A DNA stretch of 64,000 bases from Olsenella sp. kh2p3 (GCA_900119625.1 FPKD01000007.1:50965-114964), one strand, 5' to 3'; shown: positions 29,588 through 38,975, counted from the first letter of the stretch. Numbers and translations are program-made. The notes: generated from the sequence alone by a model not told the origin.

Positions 29588-31102
29588 CTACTTGGCTGCG
29601 CCGACGGCCTCCTTCTCCTCCTCCGCAAGCTTCTCCTCAACCTGCGAGTCAAGCTCGGCGTCCTTCTCGGCAAGCATCTTGGCCTTCTTGTCGACATCCA
29701 TCATCGAGATGTCGTCCTCGTAGATCTTCTTGCCGGTGGGGTGCTCCTCGACCCAGATGCGGTCGCCCTCGGGCGCCCACTTCTCGGCGTACTTAGCCGT
29801 GCGGGCGCACAGGTGGTCGACGTCCTCTGGCGAGGTGTACTCCGTGGACTTGGCTTCTGCCTCGTGAACCATCTTGGGCAGAACCTGCGGGTTCTCGAGC
29901 ATGGGGCAGGGGCGCAGCATGTTGTCGTTCCAGGGCCAGTTGGCGCGATACTCCTGGAAGATGGGCTGCTGCAGGCACTCTAGCCAGCTCTTCTCGTGAA
30001 TGTTGGCGTTGGAGTAGTGAATGAAGACGCAGGGCTCCACGTCACCGCGGGCGTTGACGTGGCAGAACACGCGGCCGCCAGCGATGCAGCCACCCACGAA
30101 CTCGCCGTCGTTCTGGAAGTCCATGGCCATGATGGGCTTGCCGCCCTCGTAGTCGCGGATCTTGCGGATGCGGTCGATCATGTACTCGCGCTGCTCGATG
30201 GTGGGCATGAGGTCGGCGTTGGCGCCCTCGCCCACGGGCATATAGTGGAAGTACCACTGCCACAGCGCGCCGTGCTCGATGATGAAGTCGTAGTACTCGT
30301 CGGAGGTGACGTCCTCGACGTTGTTGCGCGTATAGCAGGTAGAGATGCCAAAGGGCACGCCATTCTCAGTCATGAGGTCCATGGCGCGAACAACCTCGTC
30401 GAACGAGCCGTCACCGCGGCGACCGTCGTTGGCGGTCTTGAAGCCCTCGAGCGACATCGAGAACACGATGTTGCCCAGGCGCTTGCAGTCGTCGCAGAGC
30501 TTCTGGTCGATGAGCGAGCCGTTGGTGAAGAGGCCAAAGATGCAGTCGTCGTGCTTCTCGGCAAGGCGGACGACGTCCTTCTTGCGCACCAGGGGCTCAC
30601 CGCCGGTCATCATGAAGAAGTGCGTGCCCAGCGCCTTGGCCTCGGTGACAAGGCGATCCATGTCATCGAAGGAGAGGTTGAGGGAGTTGCCGTAGTCGGC
30701 GGCCCAGCAGCCGATGCAGTGCTTGTTGCAGGCGCTCGTGGGGTCGAAGATGATGATCCAGGGCACGTTGCACTGGTACTTCTCGGCAGACTGGGTGGTC
30801 TCGCGCAGGCCGCGGAACGCGGACTCGTAGGCGCCGTTCAGGACGGCGGTCTTCAAGATGTTGGGGTCAACGCGGTCCCTCACCAGCTCGATGAGGAAGT
30901 TCTCCCACTTGGAACCAGGGTAGAATGCCTTGCGCAGGGAGTTTGCCATGTCGGGCGCGGTGTCGGCGAGGAGCTTGCCGCCCATGTCCAGGAACTTGTT
31001 GATGGCCTCCTCGGGGTGATCGCTCCTGACGCCCTTGATGGCCTGGTCGATTGCGATGCTAAACGCCTTGCGCTCAGCTGCGTGCGCGATTTTCGACTGC
31101 AT
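29588..31102 (-). CDS. radical SAM protein with SPASM-like C-terminus
   Basis: A 504-residue enzyme. The radical SAM cluster motif CxxxCxxC is in DPTSACNKHCIGCWAADYG near residue 110; MMTGGEPLVRK is the SAM-binding GGEP loop. A C-terminal Cys set (GGCIAGGRVFCHVNARGDVEPC, then RPCPMLENP) looks like an auxiliary-cluster domain. About 95 helical residues precede the barrel and a coiled, Glu/Lys-rich tail (KKAKMLAEKDAELDSQVEEKLAEEEK) ends it. ATG 31102 has AAAGGAAC upstream. No partner peptide or dehydrogenase is adjacent, so its substrate is unknown. Confidence 0.85.
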   Translation of the reverse strand: MQSKIAHAAERKAFSIAIDQAIKGVRSDHPEEAINKFLDMGGKLLADTAPDMANSLRKAFYPGSKWENFLIELVRDRVDPNILKTAVLNGAYESAFRGLRETTQSAEKYQCNVPWIIIFDPTSACNKHCIGCWAADYGNSLNLSFDDMDRLVTEAKALGTHFFMMTGGEPLVRKKDVVRLAEKHDDCIFGLFTNGSLIDQKLCDDCKRLGNIVFSMSLEGFKTANDGRRGDGSFDEVVRAMDLMTENGVPFGISTCYTRNNVEDVTSDEYYDFIIEHGALWQWYFHYMPVGEGANADLMPTIEQREYMIDRIRKIRDYEGGKPIMAMDFQNDGEFVGGCIAGGRVFCHVNARGDVEPCVFIHYSNANIHEKSWLECLQQPIFQEYRANWPWNDNMLRPCPMLENPQVLPKMVHEAEAKSTEYTSPEDVDHLCARTAKYAEKWAPEGDRIWVEEHPTGKKIYEDDISMMDVDKKAKMLAEKDAELDSQVEEKLAEEEKEAVGAAK

Positions 31103-31171
31103 GGTTGTTCCTTTCGCCCAGTGGCGGTGGTCGAACTGCCTTCCACCGATTTTTCGCACCTTTGTATGGAC

Positions 31172-31188
31172 GGTCAAATATTTTGACC
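31172..31188. promoter_or_regulatory. operator-like palindrome upstream of the radical SAM gene
   Basis: Perfect 7-bp inverted repeat GGTCAAA-TAT-TTTGACC in the only AT-rich stretch upstream of the radical SAM start, 70 bp from the ATG. The bound regulator is unknown. Confidence 0.5.
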
Positions 31189-31329
31189 CAGATTTGAAAA
31201 AAATCAACCCTGGATCGAGAAAGCCTGAAGAAGCGTTAACAGAGAAGGCGAGAGGAACGCGGCGGCCGGTGCCGGGTGGGCTACGGTAGCGACGGTGCGT
31301 CGGTGTTTCTCGGCACGTGGCTGGCGGTA

Positions 31330-31515
31330 CTTCTCGGGGCGCGGTGGTGGCGCCTCTCGACAGGCGAGACGCCGGAGCGCCACTTTTGGTCTCCGGTGCT
31401 GCGGAAACCTGCCCTTGGACGAGAAAACGGCGCCCGAGAAGGGGTTTCGTACGTGATTGCTGCGGGAACCCGCCCTCCGGCGTCAGTTTGGCGCCCGGAC
31501 GAGAATTTTGTCCAG
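31330..31515. repeat. family C hairpin repeats, locus 4
   Basis: Diverged units with the linker TTCGTACGTGATTGCTGCGG and flanking GCCGGAGCGCC and CCTCCGGCGTCAGTTTGGCG half-hairpins, in the 734-bp divergent gap between the radical SAM and acyl-CoA ligase genes. Confidence 0.6.
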
Positions 31516-31528
31516 GCCTTCTCGTCAA

Positions 31529-31677
31529 TGCCGCGTCATCTCGCCGTTTAAGAATTTTCCGAACGATTACACCTCTAACCGGCGAGAATCCGCGACATTG
31601 CGGGAGTGCCGCGGATTTCGAACGGTTAAGTGCCCCTAAACGTTCGGAAAATTCTTAACCGGCGAAATCGCGCGGCA
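31529..31677. repeat. family B palindrome, copy 1
   Basis: About 149 bp. Outer arms TGCCGCG..CTCGCCGTTTAAGAATTTTC face GAAAATTCTTAACCGGCGA..CGCGGCA; inner arms around CGAACGGTTA and CCGGCGAGAATCCGCG repeat the same modules inside. The centre reads CATTGCGGGAGTGCCG. Confidence 0.75.
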
Positions 31678-31836
31678 CCACAGCGCCAGCCGCGGAGGCA
31701 ATTCTCGCCGCAAGCGCAATCTCCCCCACCCCGCCACAGCCCAGCCGTCTAGAATGTCAAATGCCGCCGTCGCGCTACACGCGCCCGCAGCCGCCACCAG
31801 GCGCTTCCCGCAAACACCGGGTCATTTGGAGGCAAC

Positions 31837-33474
31837 GTGACCATCGTCGACATGCTGCGCAAGAACGCCGAGCTCTACCCCAACGAGGTCGCCCTCGTGG
31901 AGGTGAACCCCCAGCGCCACGAGAACCGCCACATCACCTGGCGCGAGTACGAACTCGTCGAAACCACGGACGACGAGCCCTTTCGCCGCGAGATGACCTG
32001 GCAGGTCTTTGACGAGAAGGCCAACCGCTTTGCCAACCTGCTGCTCTCACGCGGTATCCGGAAGGACGACAAGGTCGCCGTCCTGCTCTACAACTGCATC
32101 GAGTGGCTCCCCATCTACTTTGGCGTTCTCAAGAGCGGCGCCACCGTGGTGCCTCTCAACTTCCGCTACTCCTCCGACGAGATACGCTACTGCATCGAGA
32201 AGTCCGACGCCGACATCCTGGTCTTTGGCCCCGAGTTCACCGGCCGCGTCGAGGAGATCGTCCCCCAGATCCAGAAGGGCCGTCTGCTCTTCTATGTGGG
32301 CGACGACTGCCCCACCTGGGCCGAGCCCTACCAGGAGCTCGTAGGCCTGTGCTCCTCGGCAGACCCCATGATCCCGCTCTCCGAGGACGAGGACGCAGCG
32401 GTCTACTTTAGCTCGGGCACCACCGGCTTCCCCAAGGCCATCCTGCACCACCACCAGAGCCTCACCCAGGCCGCCATCATGGAGCAGAAGCACCACAGCC
32501 AGACGCACGACGACGTCTTTCTCTGCATCCCGCCGCTCTACCACACCGGCGCCATCATGCACTGGATGGGATCGCTCGCCGTAGGTGGACGCGGCGTGCT
32601 CCTGCGCGGTGTGAGCCCCAAGACCATCCTCGAAACCGTCTCCAACGAGCGCTGCACCATCGTGTGGCTGCTCGTCCCCTGGGCGCAGGATATCCTTCTC
32701 GCCATCGAGCAGGGCACGGTCACCCTCTCGGACTATCACCTCGACCAGTGGCGCCTCATGCACATTGGCGCCCAGCCCGTGCCCAAGAGCCTTGTGCACC
32801 GCTGGCTCAAGGTCTTCCCCAACCAGCAGTACGACACCAACTACGGTCTCTCGGAGTCCTGCGGGCCCGGCTGCGTCCACCTGGGCGTGGAGAACGTGGA
32901 CCACGTGGGCGCCATCGGCGTGCCCGGCTACCAGTGGGAGTGCAAGATTGTGGACGAGAAGGGCGAGGAGGTCACGCCCGGCGAGGTTGGCGAGCTCTGC
33001 GTGAAGGGCCCGGGCCTCATGGAGTGCTACTACAAGGACCCCGCGGCCACGGCCGAGACCCTCATCGACGGCTGGCTGCACACGGGCGACATGGCGCGCC
33101 AGGACGAGGACGGCTTCTACTGGCTGGTCGACCGCAAGAAAGACGTCATCGTGATGGGCGGCGAGAACCTCTACCCCGTGCAGATCGAGGACTTTCTCGC
33201 CTCTAACCCTGCCATCCAGGACGTGGCCGTCATCGGCCTGCCCGACGAGCGCCTGGGCGAGATACCCGCGGCGATCATCGAGCTCAAGCCCGGCTGCGAG
33301 GACACCACCGAGGAGGACATCAACGAGTTCTGCCTGGCGCTCCCCCGCTATAAGCGGCCGCGCAAGGTGATTTTTGCCGAGGTGCCGAGAAACCCCACGG
33401 GCAAGATCGAGAAGCCGCTCCTGCGCGAGAGGTACGGGGCGGCACGCCTGGTAGACCAAGAGAACAAGGCCTAG
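31837..33474 (+). CDS. AMP-forming acyl-CoA synthetase (arylacetate/fatty acid type)
   Basis: A 545-residue ANL-superfamily ligase that joins a carboxylate to CoA through an acyl-adenylate. P-loop YFSSGTTGFPKA is near residue 190, YGLSESCGPG near 340, HTGDMARQDEDGFYWLVDRKKD near 410, and the catalytic Lys in PTGKIEKPLL near 525. GTG 31837 has GGAGGCAAC upstream. It heads an operon with iorAB (55 and 29 bp gaps), so an aryl-acyl such as indoleacetate or phenylacetate is a likely substrate. The direction in vivo could be either CoA activation or ATP-linked release; that is inference. Confidence 0.87.
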   Translation: MTIVDMLRKNAELYPNEVALVEVNPQRHENRHITWREYELVETTDDEPFRREMTWQVFDEKANRFANLLLSRGIRKDDKVAVLLYNCIEWLPIYFGVLKSGATVVPLNFRYSSDEIRYCIEKSDADILVFGPEFTGRVEEIVPQIQKGRLLFYVGDDCPTWAEPYQELVGLCSSADPMIPLSEDEDAAVYFSSGTTGFPKAILHHHQSLTQAAIMEQKHHSQTHDDVFLCIPPLYHTGAIMHWMGSLAVGGRGVLLRGVSPKTILETVSNERCTIVWLLVPWAQDILLAIEQGTVTLSDYHLDQWRLMHIGAQPVPKSLVHRWLKVFPNQQYDTNYGLSESCGPGCVHLGVENVDHVGAIGVPGYQWECKIVDEKGEEVTPGEVGELCVKGPGLMECYYKDPAATAETLIDGWLHTGDMARQDEDGFYWLVDRKKDVIVMGGENLYPVQIEDFLASNPAIQDVAVIGLPDERLGEIPAAIIELKPGCEDTTEEDINEFCLALPRYKRPRKVIFAEVPRNPTGKIEKPLLRERYGAARLVDQENKA

Positions 33475-33528
33475 CGGGCCCACCGAATAGGCAACACAGG
33501 CGGGCAGTCCGCCGGGAGAGGAGAGCGC

Positions 33529-35334
33529 ATGGGAAAGCAGCTACTGTCGGGCAACGAGGCCATCGCCGAGGGGGCGTGGTCGGCAGGCGCGGGCGTGGGA
33601 ACGGGTTACCCCGGCACGCCTTCCACCGAGACCCTCGAGAACCTCGTGCAGCACGGCGACGTCTACTGCGAGTGGTCACCCAACGAGAAGGTCGCCCTCG
33701 AGGTGGGCATTGGCTCTGCCATGGGCGGCGTGCGCACGCTGGTCACCATGAAGCACGTGGGCCTAAACGTTGCGGCCGACCCATTCATGAGCGTCACCAA
33801 CACGGGCGTGAACGCCGGCCTGGTGCTTCTCGTCGCCGACGACCCGTCCATGTACAGCTCCCAGAACGAGCAGGACACGAGGAACTACGCCGCATTTGCG
33901 CGCGTGCCGTGCCTGGACCCGTCGGACTCCCAGGAGGCCTACGACTTCACGCGCAAGGCGTTCGACATCTCCGAGCGCTTCGACGCGCCGGTCATTCTCC
34001 ACGAGACCATGCGCATCGCCCACACGAGGACCATGGTCGAGTGCGGCCATGAGCGCGACCTTGAGGCCGCCGCGCCCCGCGAATACCAGAGCCAGCCCAG
34101 CAAGTACGTCATGATGCCCGCCTACGCCGTGGCACGTACCCGCGTGACCAACGAGCGCGAGGACGCCCTGGTAGAGTTTGCCGAGACGAGCGACCTCAAC
34201 CGCGTCGAGATGCGCGACACCAAAGTTGGCATCATCGTTGCCGGAGCCCTCTACAACCACGTGCGCGAGGCGCTGCCCGAGGCCTCCACGCTCAAGCTTG
34301 GCCTTACCTGGCCGCTGCCGCCCAAGCTCCTCGCGAGCTTTGCGGCTTCGGTTGAGAAGGTCTACGTGGTAGAGGAGTCCTGCCGCTACTTCCGCGACCA
34401 TGTGGCCGCGCTGGGCGTCAAGCTCTCCGAGCCGCCCGCGGCGGCGCTCCCCCGCTCCGGTGAGATCTTCCCCGCCGACATCCAGAGGAGCTTCGGCGTG
34501 GCCACGCCCGCGCACCTCGAGGCCGCGAAGGACCTTCCTCCTCGCCCGCCCGCGTTCTGCGCCGGCTGCCCGCACCGCCTGGTCTTCAACGAGCTGCGCC
34601 GCATGAAGGCCATCGTGACCGGCGACATCGGCTGCTACACGCTGGGTGCCGTCGCGCCCTTCCGCGCCGTCGACTCGGTGATCGACATGGGCGCCTCCCT
34701 CAGCATGAGCCACGGCATGGAGCTTGCCGGCATCCCTGAGCGCACCAAGCGCCCCGTGATTGGCGTCATTGGCGACTCCACCTTTGCGCACTCCGGCATC
34801 ACGTCGCTTCTCGGCACCGCCTACAACGGGGGCAAGGGCACGCTGCTCATCCTGGACAACCGCACCACGGCCATGACCGGCACGCAGGGCAACCCCGTGA
34901 ACGGCCTTACCCTCTCCGAGCAGGGCGCGCGCATCAGCCCGCTGGTGGACGCGGACGAGAAGCCCTCGGTTCTCGACCGTCCGGCTGGGCGCCCGCTCGA
35001 TCTGCCCGCGCTCTGCCGCGCCATTGGCGTCGACGAGGTCATCGAGGCCGACGCGCAGGACTTGAAGGCCGTGCGCGCAGCGCTCAAGGAGGCCGTCTCG
35101 CACGAGGACCTGCTCTCGGTGGTCATCTTCCGCTCGCCGTGCCGACTGGTTGACCGCACGCACAAGCCCGCGCCCGTCATCCGCGACTGCCGACGCTGCG
35201 GCACCTGCATCCAGATTGGCTGCCCGGCGCTGGGCAAGGACGAGACAAACTACGCCATCATCGACCCCACGCAGTGCGTGGGCTGCGGCCAGTGCGAGCA
35301 GGTGTGCCCATTTGGGTGCATCAAGTCCGAGTAG
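33529..35334 (+). CDS. iorA: indolepyruvate ferredoxin oxidoreductase alpha subunit
   Basis: The 601-residue thiamine-diphosphate subunit. With IorB it oxidatively decarboxylates aryl pyruvates (from Trp, Phe, Tyr) to aryl-acetyl-CoA and reduces ferredoxin. The N-terminal pyrimidine domain has GTGYPGTPSTE; the TPP domain has FCAGCPHR (near 343), GDIGCYTLG and GDSTFAHSG with NRTTAMTGTQ; the C-terminal bacterial ferredoxin domain has DCRRCGTCIQIGCPAL (near 553, lacking one typical Cys spacing) and CVGCGQCEQVCP (near 583). ATG 33529 has GGAGAGGAG upstream. Confidence 0.94.
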   Translation: MGKQLLSGNEAIAEGAWSAGAGVGTGYPGTPSTETLENLVQHGDVYCEWSPNEKVALEVGIGSAMGGVRTLVTMKHVGLNVAADPFMSVTNTGVNAGLVLLVADDPSMYSSQNEQDTRNYAAFARVPCLDPSDSQEAYDFTRKAFDISERFDAPVILHETMRIAHTRTMVECGHERDLEAAAPREYQSQPSKYVMMPAYAVARTRVTNEREDALVEFAETSDLNRVEMRDTKVGIIVAGALYNHVREALPEASTLKLGLTWPLPPKLLASFAASVEKVYVVEESCRYFRDHVAALGVKLSEPPAAALPRSGEIFPADIQRSFGVATPAHLEAAKDLPPRPPAFCAGCPHRLVFNELRRMKAIVTGDIGCYTLGAVAPFRAVDSVIDMGASLSMSHGMELAGIPERTKRPVIGVIGDSTFAHSGITSLLGTAYNGGKGTLLILDNRTTAMTGTQGNPVNGLTLSEQGARISPLVDADEKPSVLDRPAGRPLDLPALCRAIGVDEVIEADAQDLKAVRAALKEAVSHEDLLSVVIFRSPCRLVDRTHKPAPVIRDCRRCGTCIQIGCPALGKDETNYAIIDPTQCVGCGQCEQVCPFGCIKSE

Positions 35335-35363
35335 CCCGGCCCAGAGCAAGGGAGGTAGAACAC

Positions 35364-36002
35364 ATGCCACACGCAACAGCATCCGCGGCCAGCTCGACCG
35401 TCCACATGGGCGAGCGCGTGCATCTTGACCGCACCATGACCGTCCTTCTCGTGGGCGTTGGCGGGCAGGGCACGATCCTTGCCGGCAACATCCTTGCCAT
35501 GACCGCCTCGGAGGCGGGCCTCGACGTTAAGGTCTCCGAGATCCACGGCATGAGCCAGCGAGGCGGCTCCGTCTCGACCATCATCCGCATGGGCGAGCAC
35601 GTCGACTCCATGGTCTGCGACCCGGGCACGGCCGACGTGCTTGTGGCGTTCGAGGCCATCGAGGCCCTGCGCAACCAGCAGTTCCTTAAGGAGTGCGGGC
35701 GTCTCTTTGTGAACGACGAGACCATCACCCCCGTGCCCGTGAACATTGGCAACGCCCAGATGCCGCAGCGAGTGGGCGCGCGCCTAGACGAGATTGGCGC
35801 CGTTCGCATTGACGCCGGGGAGATTGCCCGCGGCGTGGGGAGCCCTCGCTCGACCAACGTGGTGCTGGTGGGCGCGCTCTCGACGGCGCTCCCCTTTGCC
35901 GTCGACGAGTGGCGCGACGCCATCAGCCGTCGCGTGCCGCCCAAGACGGTAGAGACTAACCTCGCCGCGTTCGACGCCGGTCGAAAGGCGGCCGAACGGT
36001 AG
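35364..36002 (+). CDS. iorB: indolepyruvate ferredoxin oxidoreductase beta subunit
   Basis: A 212-residue gamma-type subunit of the 2-oxoacid oxidoreductase family, partner of IorA. VLLVGVGGQGTILAGNILA (near 27) is the CoA/TPP-associated glycine loop; SEIHGMSQRGGSV and GSPRSTNVVLVGAL are conserved. ATG 35364 follows GGGAGGTAGAACAC; the open frame extends back into iorA but is unconserved. The first 24 residues (TASAASSTVHMGERVHLDR) are a variable extension, and an internal start near residue 15 or 25 is possible. Confidence 0.92.
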   Translation: MPHATASAASSTVHMGERVHLDRTMTVLLVGVGGQGTILAGNILAMTASEAGLDVKVSEIHGMSQRGGSVSTIIRMGEHVDSMVCDPGTADVLVAFEAIEALRNQQFLKECGRLFVNDETITPVPVNIGNAQMPQRVGARLDEIGAVRIDAGEIARGVGSPRSTNVVLVGALSTALPFAVDEWRDAISRRVPPKTVETNLAAFDAGRKAAER

Positions 36003-36034
36003 GTCGCGGGGTTATGTAGCCACTACGCCTGCGG

Positions 36035-36068
36035 GCGCCCGGGTCAGTCGCTGGCCCGGGCGCTTTTC
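36035..36068 (+). terminator. intrinsic terminator of the ior operon
   Basis: GCGCCCGGG (36035-36043) pairs with CCCGGGCGC (36055-36063), followed by TTTTC, 33 bp after the iorB stop. Confidence 0.75.
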
Positions 36069-36161
36069 TCGTTGCGCTTGGCGCGGGCCCCTTCTCGTCC
36101 ACCTCTCGCTAGTCTTTCTCGCGCCGCGCTTGTCCCGCTTGCTCTGCTTGGCCCATCCCCG

Positions 36162-36262
36162 AAACCTGCGGCTTAATAGCAGTCTCGAAAAAAGCACTAA
36201 GCCGACTACCTGCGGATTTGTTCTGCAGCGTACGTGAGAGACTGCAATTAACCCGCAGGTTT
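36162..36262. repeat. family A palindrome, copy 4 (inverted orientation)
   Basis: Arms 36162-36185 and 36239-36262 match at 22 of 24 positions (AAACCTGCGGCTTAATAGCA and on). The core is on the minus strand (CTACCTGCGG, 36206-36215), with the same offset from the axis as in copies 3, 5 and 6. It lies between convergent iorB and mccA. Confidence 0.85.
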
Positions 36263-36329
36263 GCTGCAAGGGCCATCCGCGCGGCTCGAAAAGGCGCATG
36301 CCGAGGCGAGACGACAGCGGCTGGAAGTA

Positions 36330-36485
36330 ATGCCGTCGGAAATGGGCCTTCGGGCGTCAATCGGGCGCCTGAAGGCACGTTCTAGCAGCAACTACGTACG
36401 AAGCCCTCGTTCGGGCGTCAATTGCTCGCCCAAAGGGCAATCTTTGCAGGAACGGCCACAGAAATCGCGCTCCCGGCGACACGGA
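36330..36485. repeat. family C hairpin repeats, locus 5
   Basis: GGGCCTTCGGGCGTCAATCG and CGCCTGAAGG, then the linker AGCAGCAACTACGTACGAAG and a second unit with TTCGGGCGTCAATTGCTCGC. It continues to the 3' end of mccA. Confidence 0.6.
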
Positions 36486-36510
36486 ACCGCGCCAGCGCCA
36501 CCCTGCTCCG

Positions 36511-37437
36511 TTACGCGTACAGTCCCTTCGAGAAGTATCGGTCGCCGCGGTCGGGAAAGACCGTCACGATGGTGGCGCGCTCGCCCTTCTCGGCAAGGCG
36601 GCCCGCAAGTGTGAGGCTCGCGGAGAGCGCCGCGCCCGAGGACGAGCCCGCAAAGATGCCCTCCGCCCGCGCAATGAGCCGCGACGCCGAGAAGGCCTCG
36701 TCATCCGTCACCTTGATGGCCTGATCCACCAGCGACATATCCATGGTCTTGGCCACAAAGTCGTTACCGATTCCCTCGATATCGTAGTCGCCGTGCTCGC
36801 CGCCACCCATGGTCGAGCCCACCGGGTCCGCAAGCACGCCCACAATCCCAGGGTTCTGCTCCTTGAGGTAGCGAGCCACGCCCGTGTACGTGCCGCCGGA
36901 ACCAGCCCCCGCAACAAAGTAGTCAACGTTGCCATCCAGGTCGCGCCAGATCTCCGGACCGGTAGTCTCGTAGTGCGCCTGCGGGTTGGCCGCGTTCTCG
37001 AACTGGCGAAGCGCGATCGAGTTGGGAATCTGGCCGAGAAGCTCCTCTGCCTTGGCCGCCGCCCCAAGCATGCCGTCCTCGCGCGGCGTGTTCACGATGC
37101 GCGCCCCCAGGGCACGCATGAGCGTCTGCTTCTCCTCGGAGAACTTCTCCGGCACCACGAAGACCACGTTATAGCCGCGGCCGATAGCCGCAAAGGCGAT
37201 GCCCAGCCCCATGTTGCCCGCCGTACCCTCGACGATGGTAGAACCGGGCTTGAGCAGGCCCTTCTCCTCCGCAGCGCGCACCATGTAGAGGCCGGTGCGG
37301 TCCTTCACAGAACCCGCGGGGTTCCACAGCTCCAGCTTGGCAAAGATGTCCACGCCCTCGGGCGCGCCCACGTTGTTGAGCTTGAGCAGCGGCGTATTCC
37401 CCACGAGTTCCTCGGCAGAGTCATAGTAGTGACGCAT
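36511..37437 (-). CDS. mccA: PLP-dependent cysteine synthase / cystathionine beta-synthase-like
   Basis: A 308-residue beta-family PLP enzyme. The PLP Lys lies in NPAGSVKDRTG (near 44), the phosphate-binding loop is GAGSGGTYTGVA, and EGTAGNMGLGIAFAA replaces the usual TSGN motif of O-acetylserine sulfhydrylase. Pairing with a cystathionine lyase-type gene 2 bp upstream recalls MccA-MccB of Bacillus, where MccA makes cystathionine from O-acetylserine and homocysteine. A plain CysK role cannot be ruled out. ATG 37437 is nearly coupled to the mccB stop. Confidence 0.85.
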   Translation of the reverse strand: MRHYYDSAEELVGNTPLLKLNNVGAPEGVDIFAKLELWNPAGSVKDRTGLYMVRAAEEKGLLKPGSTIVEGTAGNMGLGIAFAAIGRGYNVVFVVPEKFSEEKQTLMRALGARIVNTPREDGMLGAAAKAEELLGQIPNSIALRQFENAANPQAHYETTGPEIWRDLDGNVDYFVAGAGSGGTYTGVARYLKEQNPGIVGVLADPVGSTMGGGEHGDYDIEGIGNDFVAKTMDMSLVDQAIKVTDDEAFSASRLIARAEGIFAGSSSGAALSASLTLAGRLAEKGERATIVTVFPDRGDRYFSKGLYA

Positions 37438-37439
37438 GG

Positions 37440-38702
37440 CTAGGCCTCCCTGCTTGCCGTGATGGCACCCTCGACGTCTGCGAGAATGTCGACCTTGTCC
37501 TCAATGCCAACGGAGAGGCGAATAAGGCCGTCGGTGATGCCGACCTTCTCGCGCACCTCCGCGGGAATCGCCGCATGGGTCATCGTTGCCGGGTGGCAGA
37601 CGAGAGACTCAACGCCGCCAAGGCTCTCGGCCAGCGCGACCAGGCGCGTCGAGCGGAAGAACGCCCGGTAGTCGTGGCACGGCGCAAGCTCGAACGAGAT
37701 CATCGCCCCGGCACCCGACGCCTGGCGGCGCTGGACCTCGTAGCCTGGGTCGTCCGGGAGGCCAGGGTAGTGCACGGCCGAGACCTCGGGGTTTCTCGCA
37801 AGCGCCTCGGCAATGTACTGGGCGTTCTCCACATGCCGATCCATGCGCACGCCCAGCGTCTTGATGCCGCGCACGAGAAGGAACGAGTCTTGCGGCCCGA
37901 GGACGCCTCCCGTGGAGTTCTGGATGAAGGCGAGACGCTCCGCCAGCTCGTTGGTAGACACAACCACCAGACCGGCGACAACGTCTGAGTGGCCGCCCAG
38001 GTACTTGGTCGCCGAGTGCAGGACGATGTCCGCCCCCAGCTCGAGCGGGCGCTGCAGCCACGGCGTCATGAAGGTGTTGTCGACAATGGAAAGCACGTTA
38101 TGCTCGCGTGCCACGTCTGCGATCGCCGCGAGGTCGGTGACGCTCATGAGCGGGTTTGCGGGGCTCTCGACAAGCACCGCCCTGGTGCGAGGGCCAATGG
38201 CGTGCTCGAACTCGTAGGGCTGGGTGGTGTCGACCATGCGATACGTGATGCCAAAGTGATTGAAGACCTTATCAAGCACGCGGTACGTGCCGCCATACAC
38301 GTTGGTGGGGATGATGACTTCGTCGCCCTGGTTGAGCAGCGAGAGGACCGCGGTTATCGCCGCCATGCCGCTGCCAAAGGCAAAGCCGGCAACGCCGCCC
38401 TCGAGGTCTGCGATGAGGCTCTCGAGCGCCGCGCGCGTAGGGTTGCCCGTCCTGGAGTACTCCCATCCAGAGACGGTCCGGCCAACCTCCACCTGCCGGT
38501 ACGTCGACGTCTGGTAGATGGGAACGTTCACCGAGCCCGTGGCCGGGTCGGTGGTAGTTCCTGCATGGATGAGGCGCGTCGAGAGGTGCTGCGCGCCACG
38601 ATGCGCGTGCGCAGCGGCCGCGGGCGCGGTGACTGCAGGAGCGGCAGCTGCGGGTGCATCGCCGGAGCGGTTCTCTGCGTGCTGGGTGTTCTCGGTAGAC
38701 AT
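37440..38702 (-). CDS. mccB: cystathionine gamma-lyase / gamma-synthase family enzyme
   Basis: A 420-residue Cys/Met-metabolism PLP enzyme. The PLP Lys is in LHSATKYLGGHSDV (near 230); YSRTGNPTRAALE (near 85), GSGMAAI and NPTNP-like ESPANPLMSV are family motifs. It would split cystathionine to cysteine, 2-oxobutyrate and ammonia (lyase) or act as a synthase; the mccA neighbour favours reverse transsulfuration. The first 37 residues are an Ala/Pro-rich, low-complexity extension (DAPAAAAPAVTAPAAAAHAH) not usual for the family. ATG 38702 has GGAGAGGAACC upstream. Confidence 0.87.
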   Translation of the reverse strand: MSTENTQHAENRSGDAPAAAAPAVTAPAAAAHAHRGAQHLSTRLIHAGTTTDPATGSVNVPIYQTSTYRQVEVGRTVSGWEYSRTGNPTRAALESLIADLEGGVAGFAFGSGMAAITAVLSLLNQGDEVIIPTNVYGGTYRVLDKVFNHFGITYRMVDTTQPYEFEHAIGPRTRAVLVESPANPLMSVTDLAAIADVAREHNVLSIVDNTFMTPWLQRPLELGADIVLHSATKYLGGHSDVVAGLVVVSTNELAERLAFIQNSTGGVLGPQDSFLLVRGIKTLGVRMDRHVENAQYIAEALARNPEVSAVHYPGLPDDPGYEVQRRQASGAGAMISFELAPCHDYRAFFRSTRLVALAESLGGVESLVCHPATMTHAAIPAEVREKVGITDGLIRLSVGIEDKVDILADVEGAITASREA

Positions 38703-38975
38703 GGTTCCTCTCCTATCCGGGCGGCCCCTGCGGGTACACCCATGGTTACCTGCGCAAATGCGACAGGCACAGATGGCTCTTGGGCATGGCCCAGAGCTTG
38801 CGGCATGTGTTGTGTGTTATGGATTGGAAGGCGGGCACCAGCCAACGTGCTGGTCCCAAAGAGTGTCTAACGGCGACAGCCAGTCTGCGTGCAACAGGCG
38901 CGGGCAGTGAGCGTGCTCGTGTATGCGAGGTTCTCCAACTCCTGCGCCTCCCCTCGGGGGTCTTGGTTACTTGCC

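Noticed and set aside
38703..38760. Possible T-box end (GGGTGTACCCGC) upstream of mccB
   Set aside because: The T-box bulge consensus needs GGGTGGNACCGCG; here the order differs and no specifier hairpin or terminator could be drawn.
38660..38760. Cysteine leader peptide upstream of mccB
   Set aside because: A 13-codon frame exists on the minus strand but has only one Cys codon and no ribosome site.
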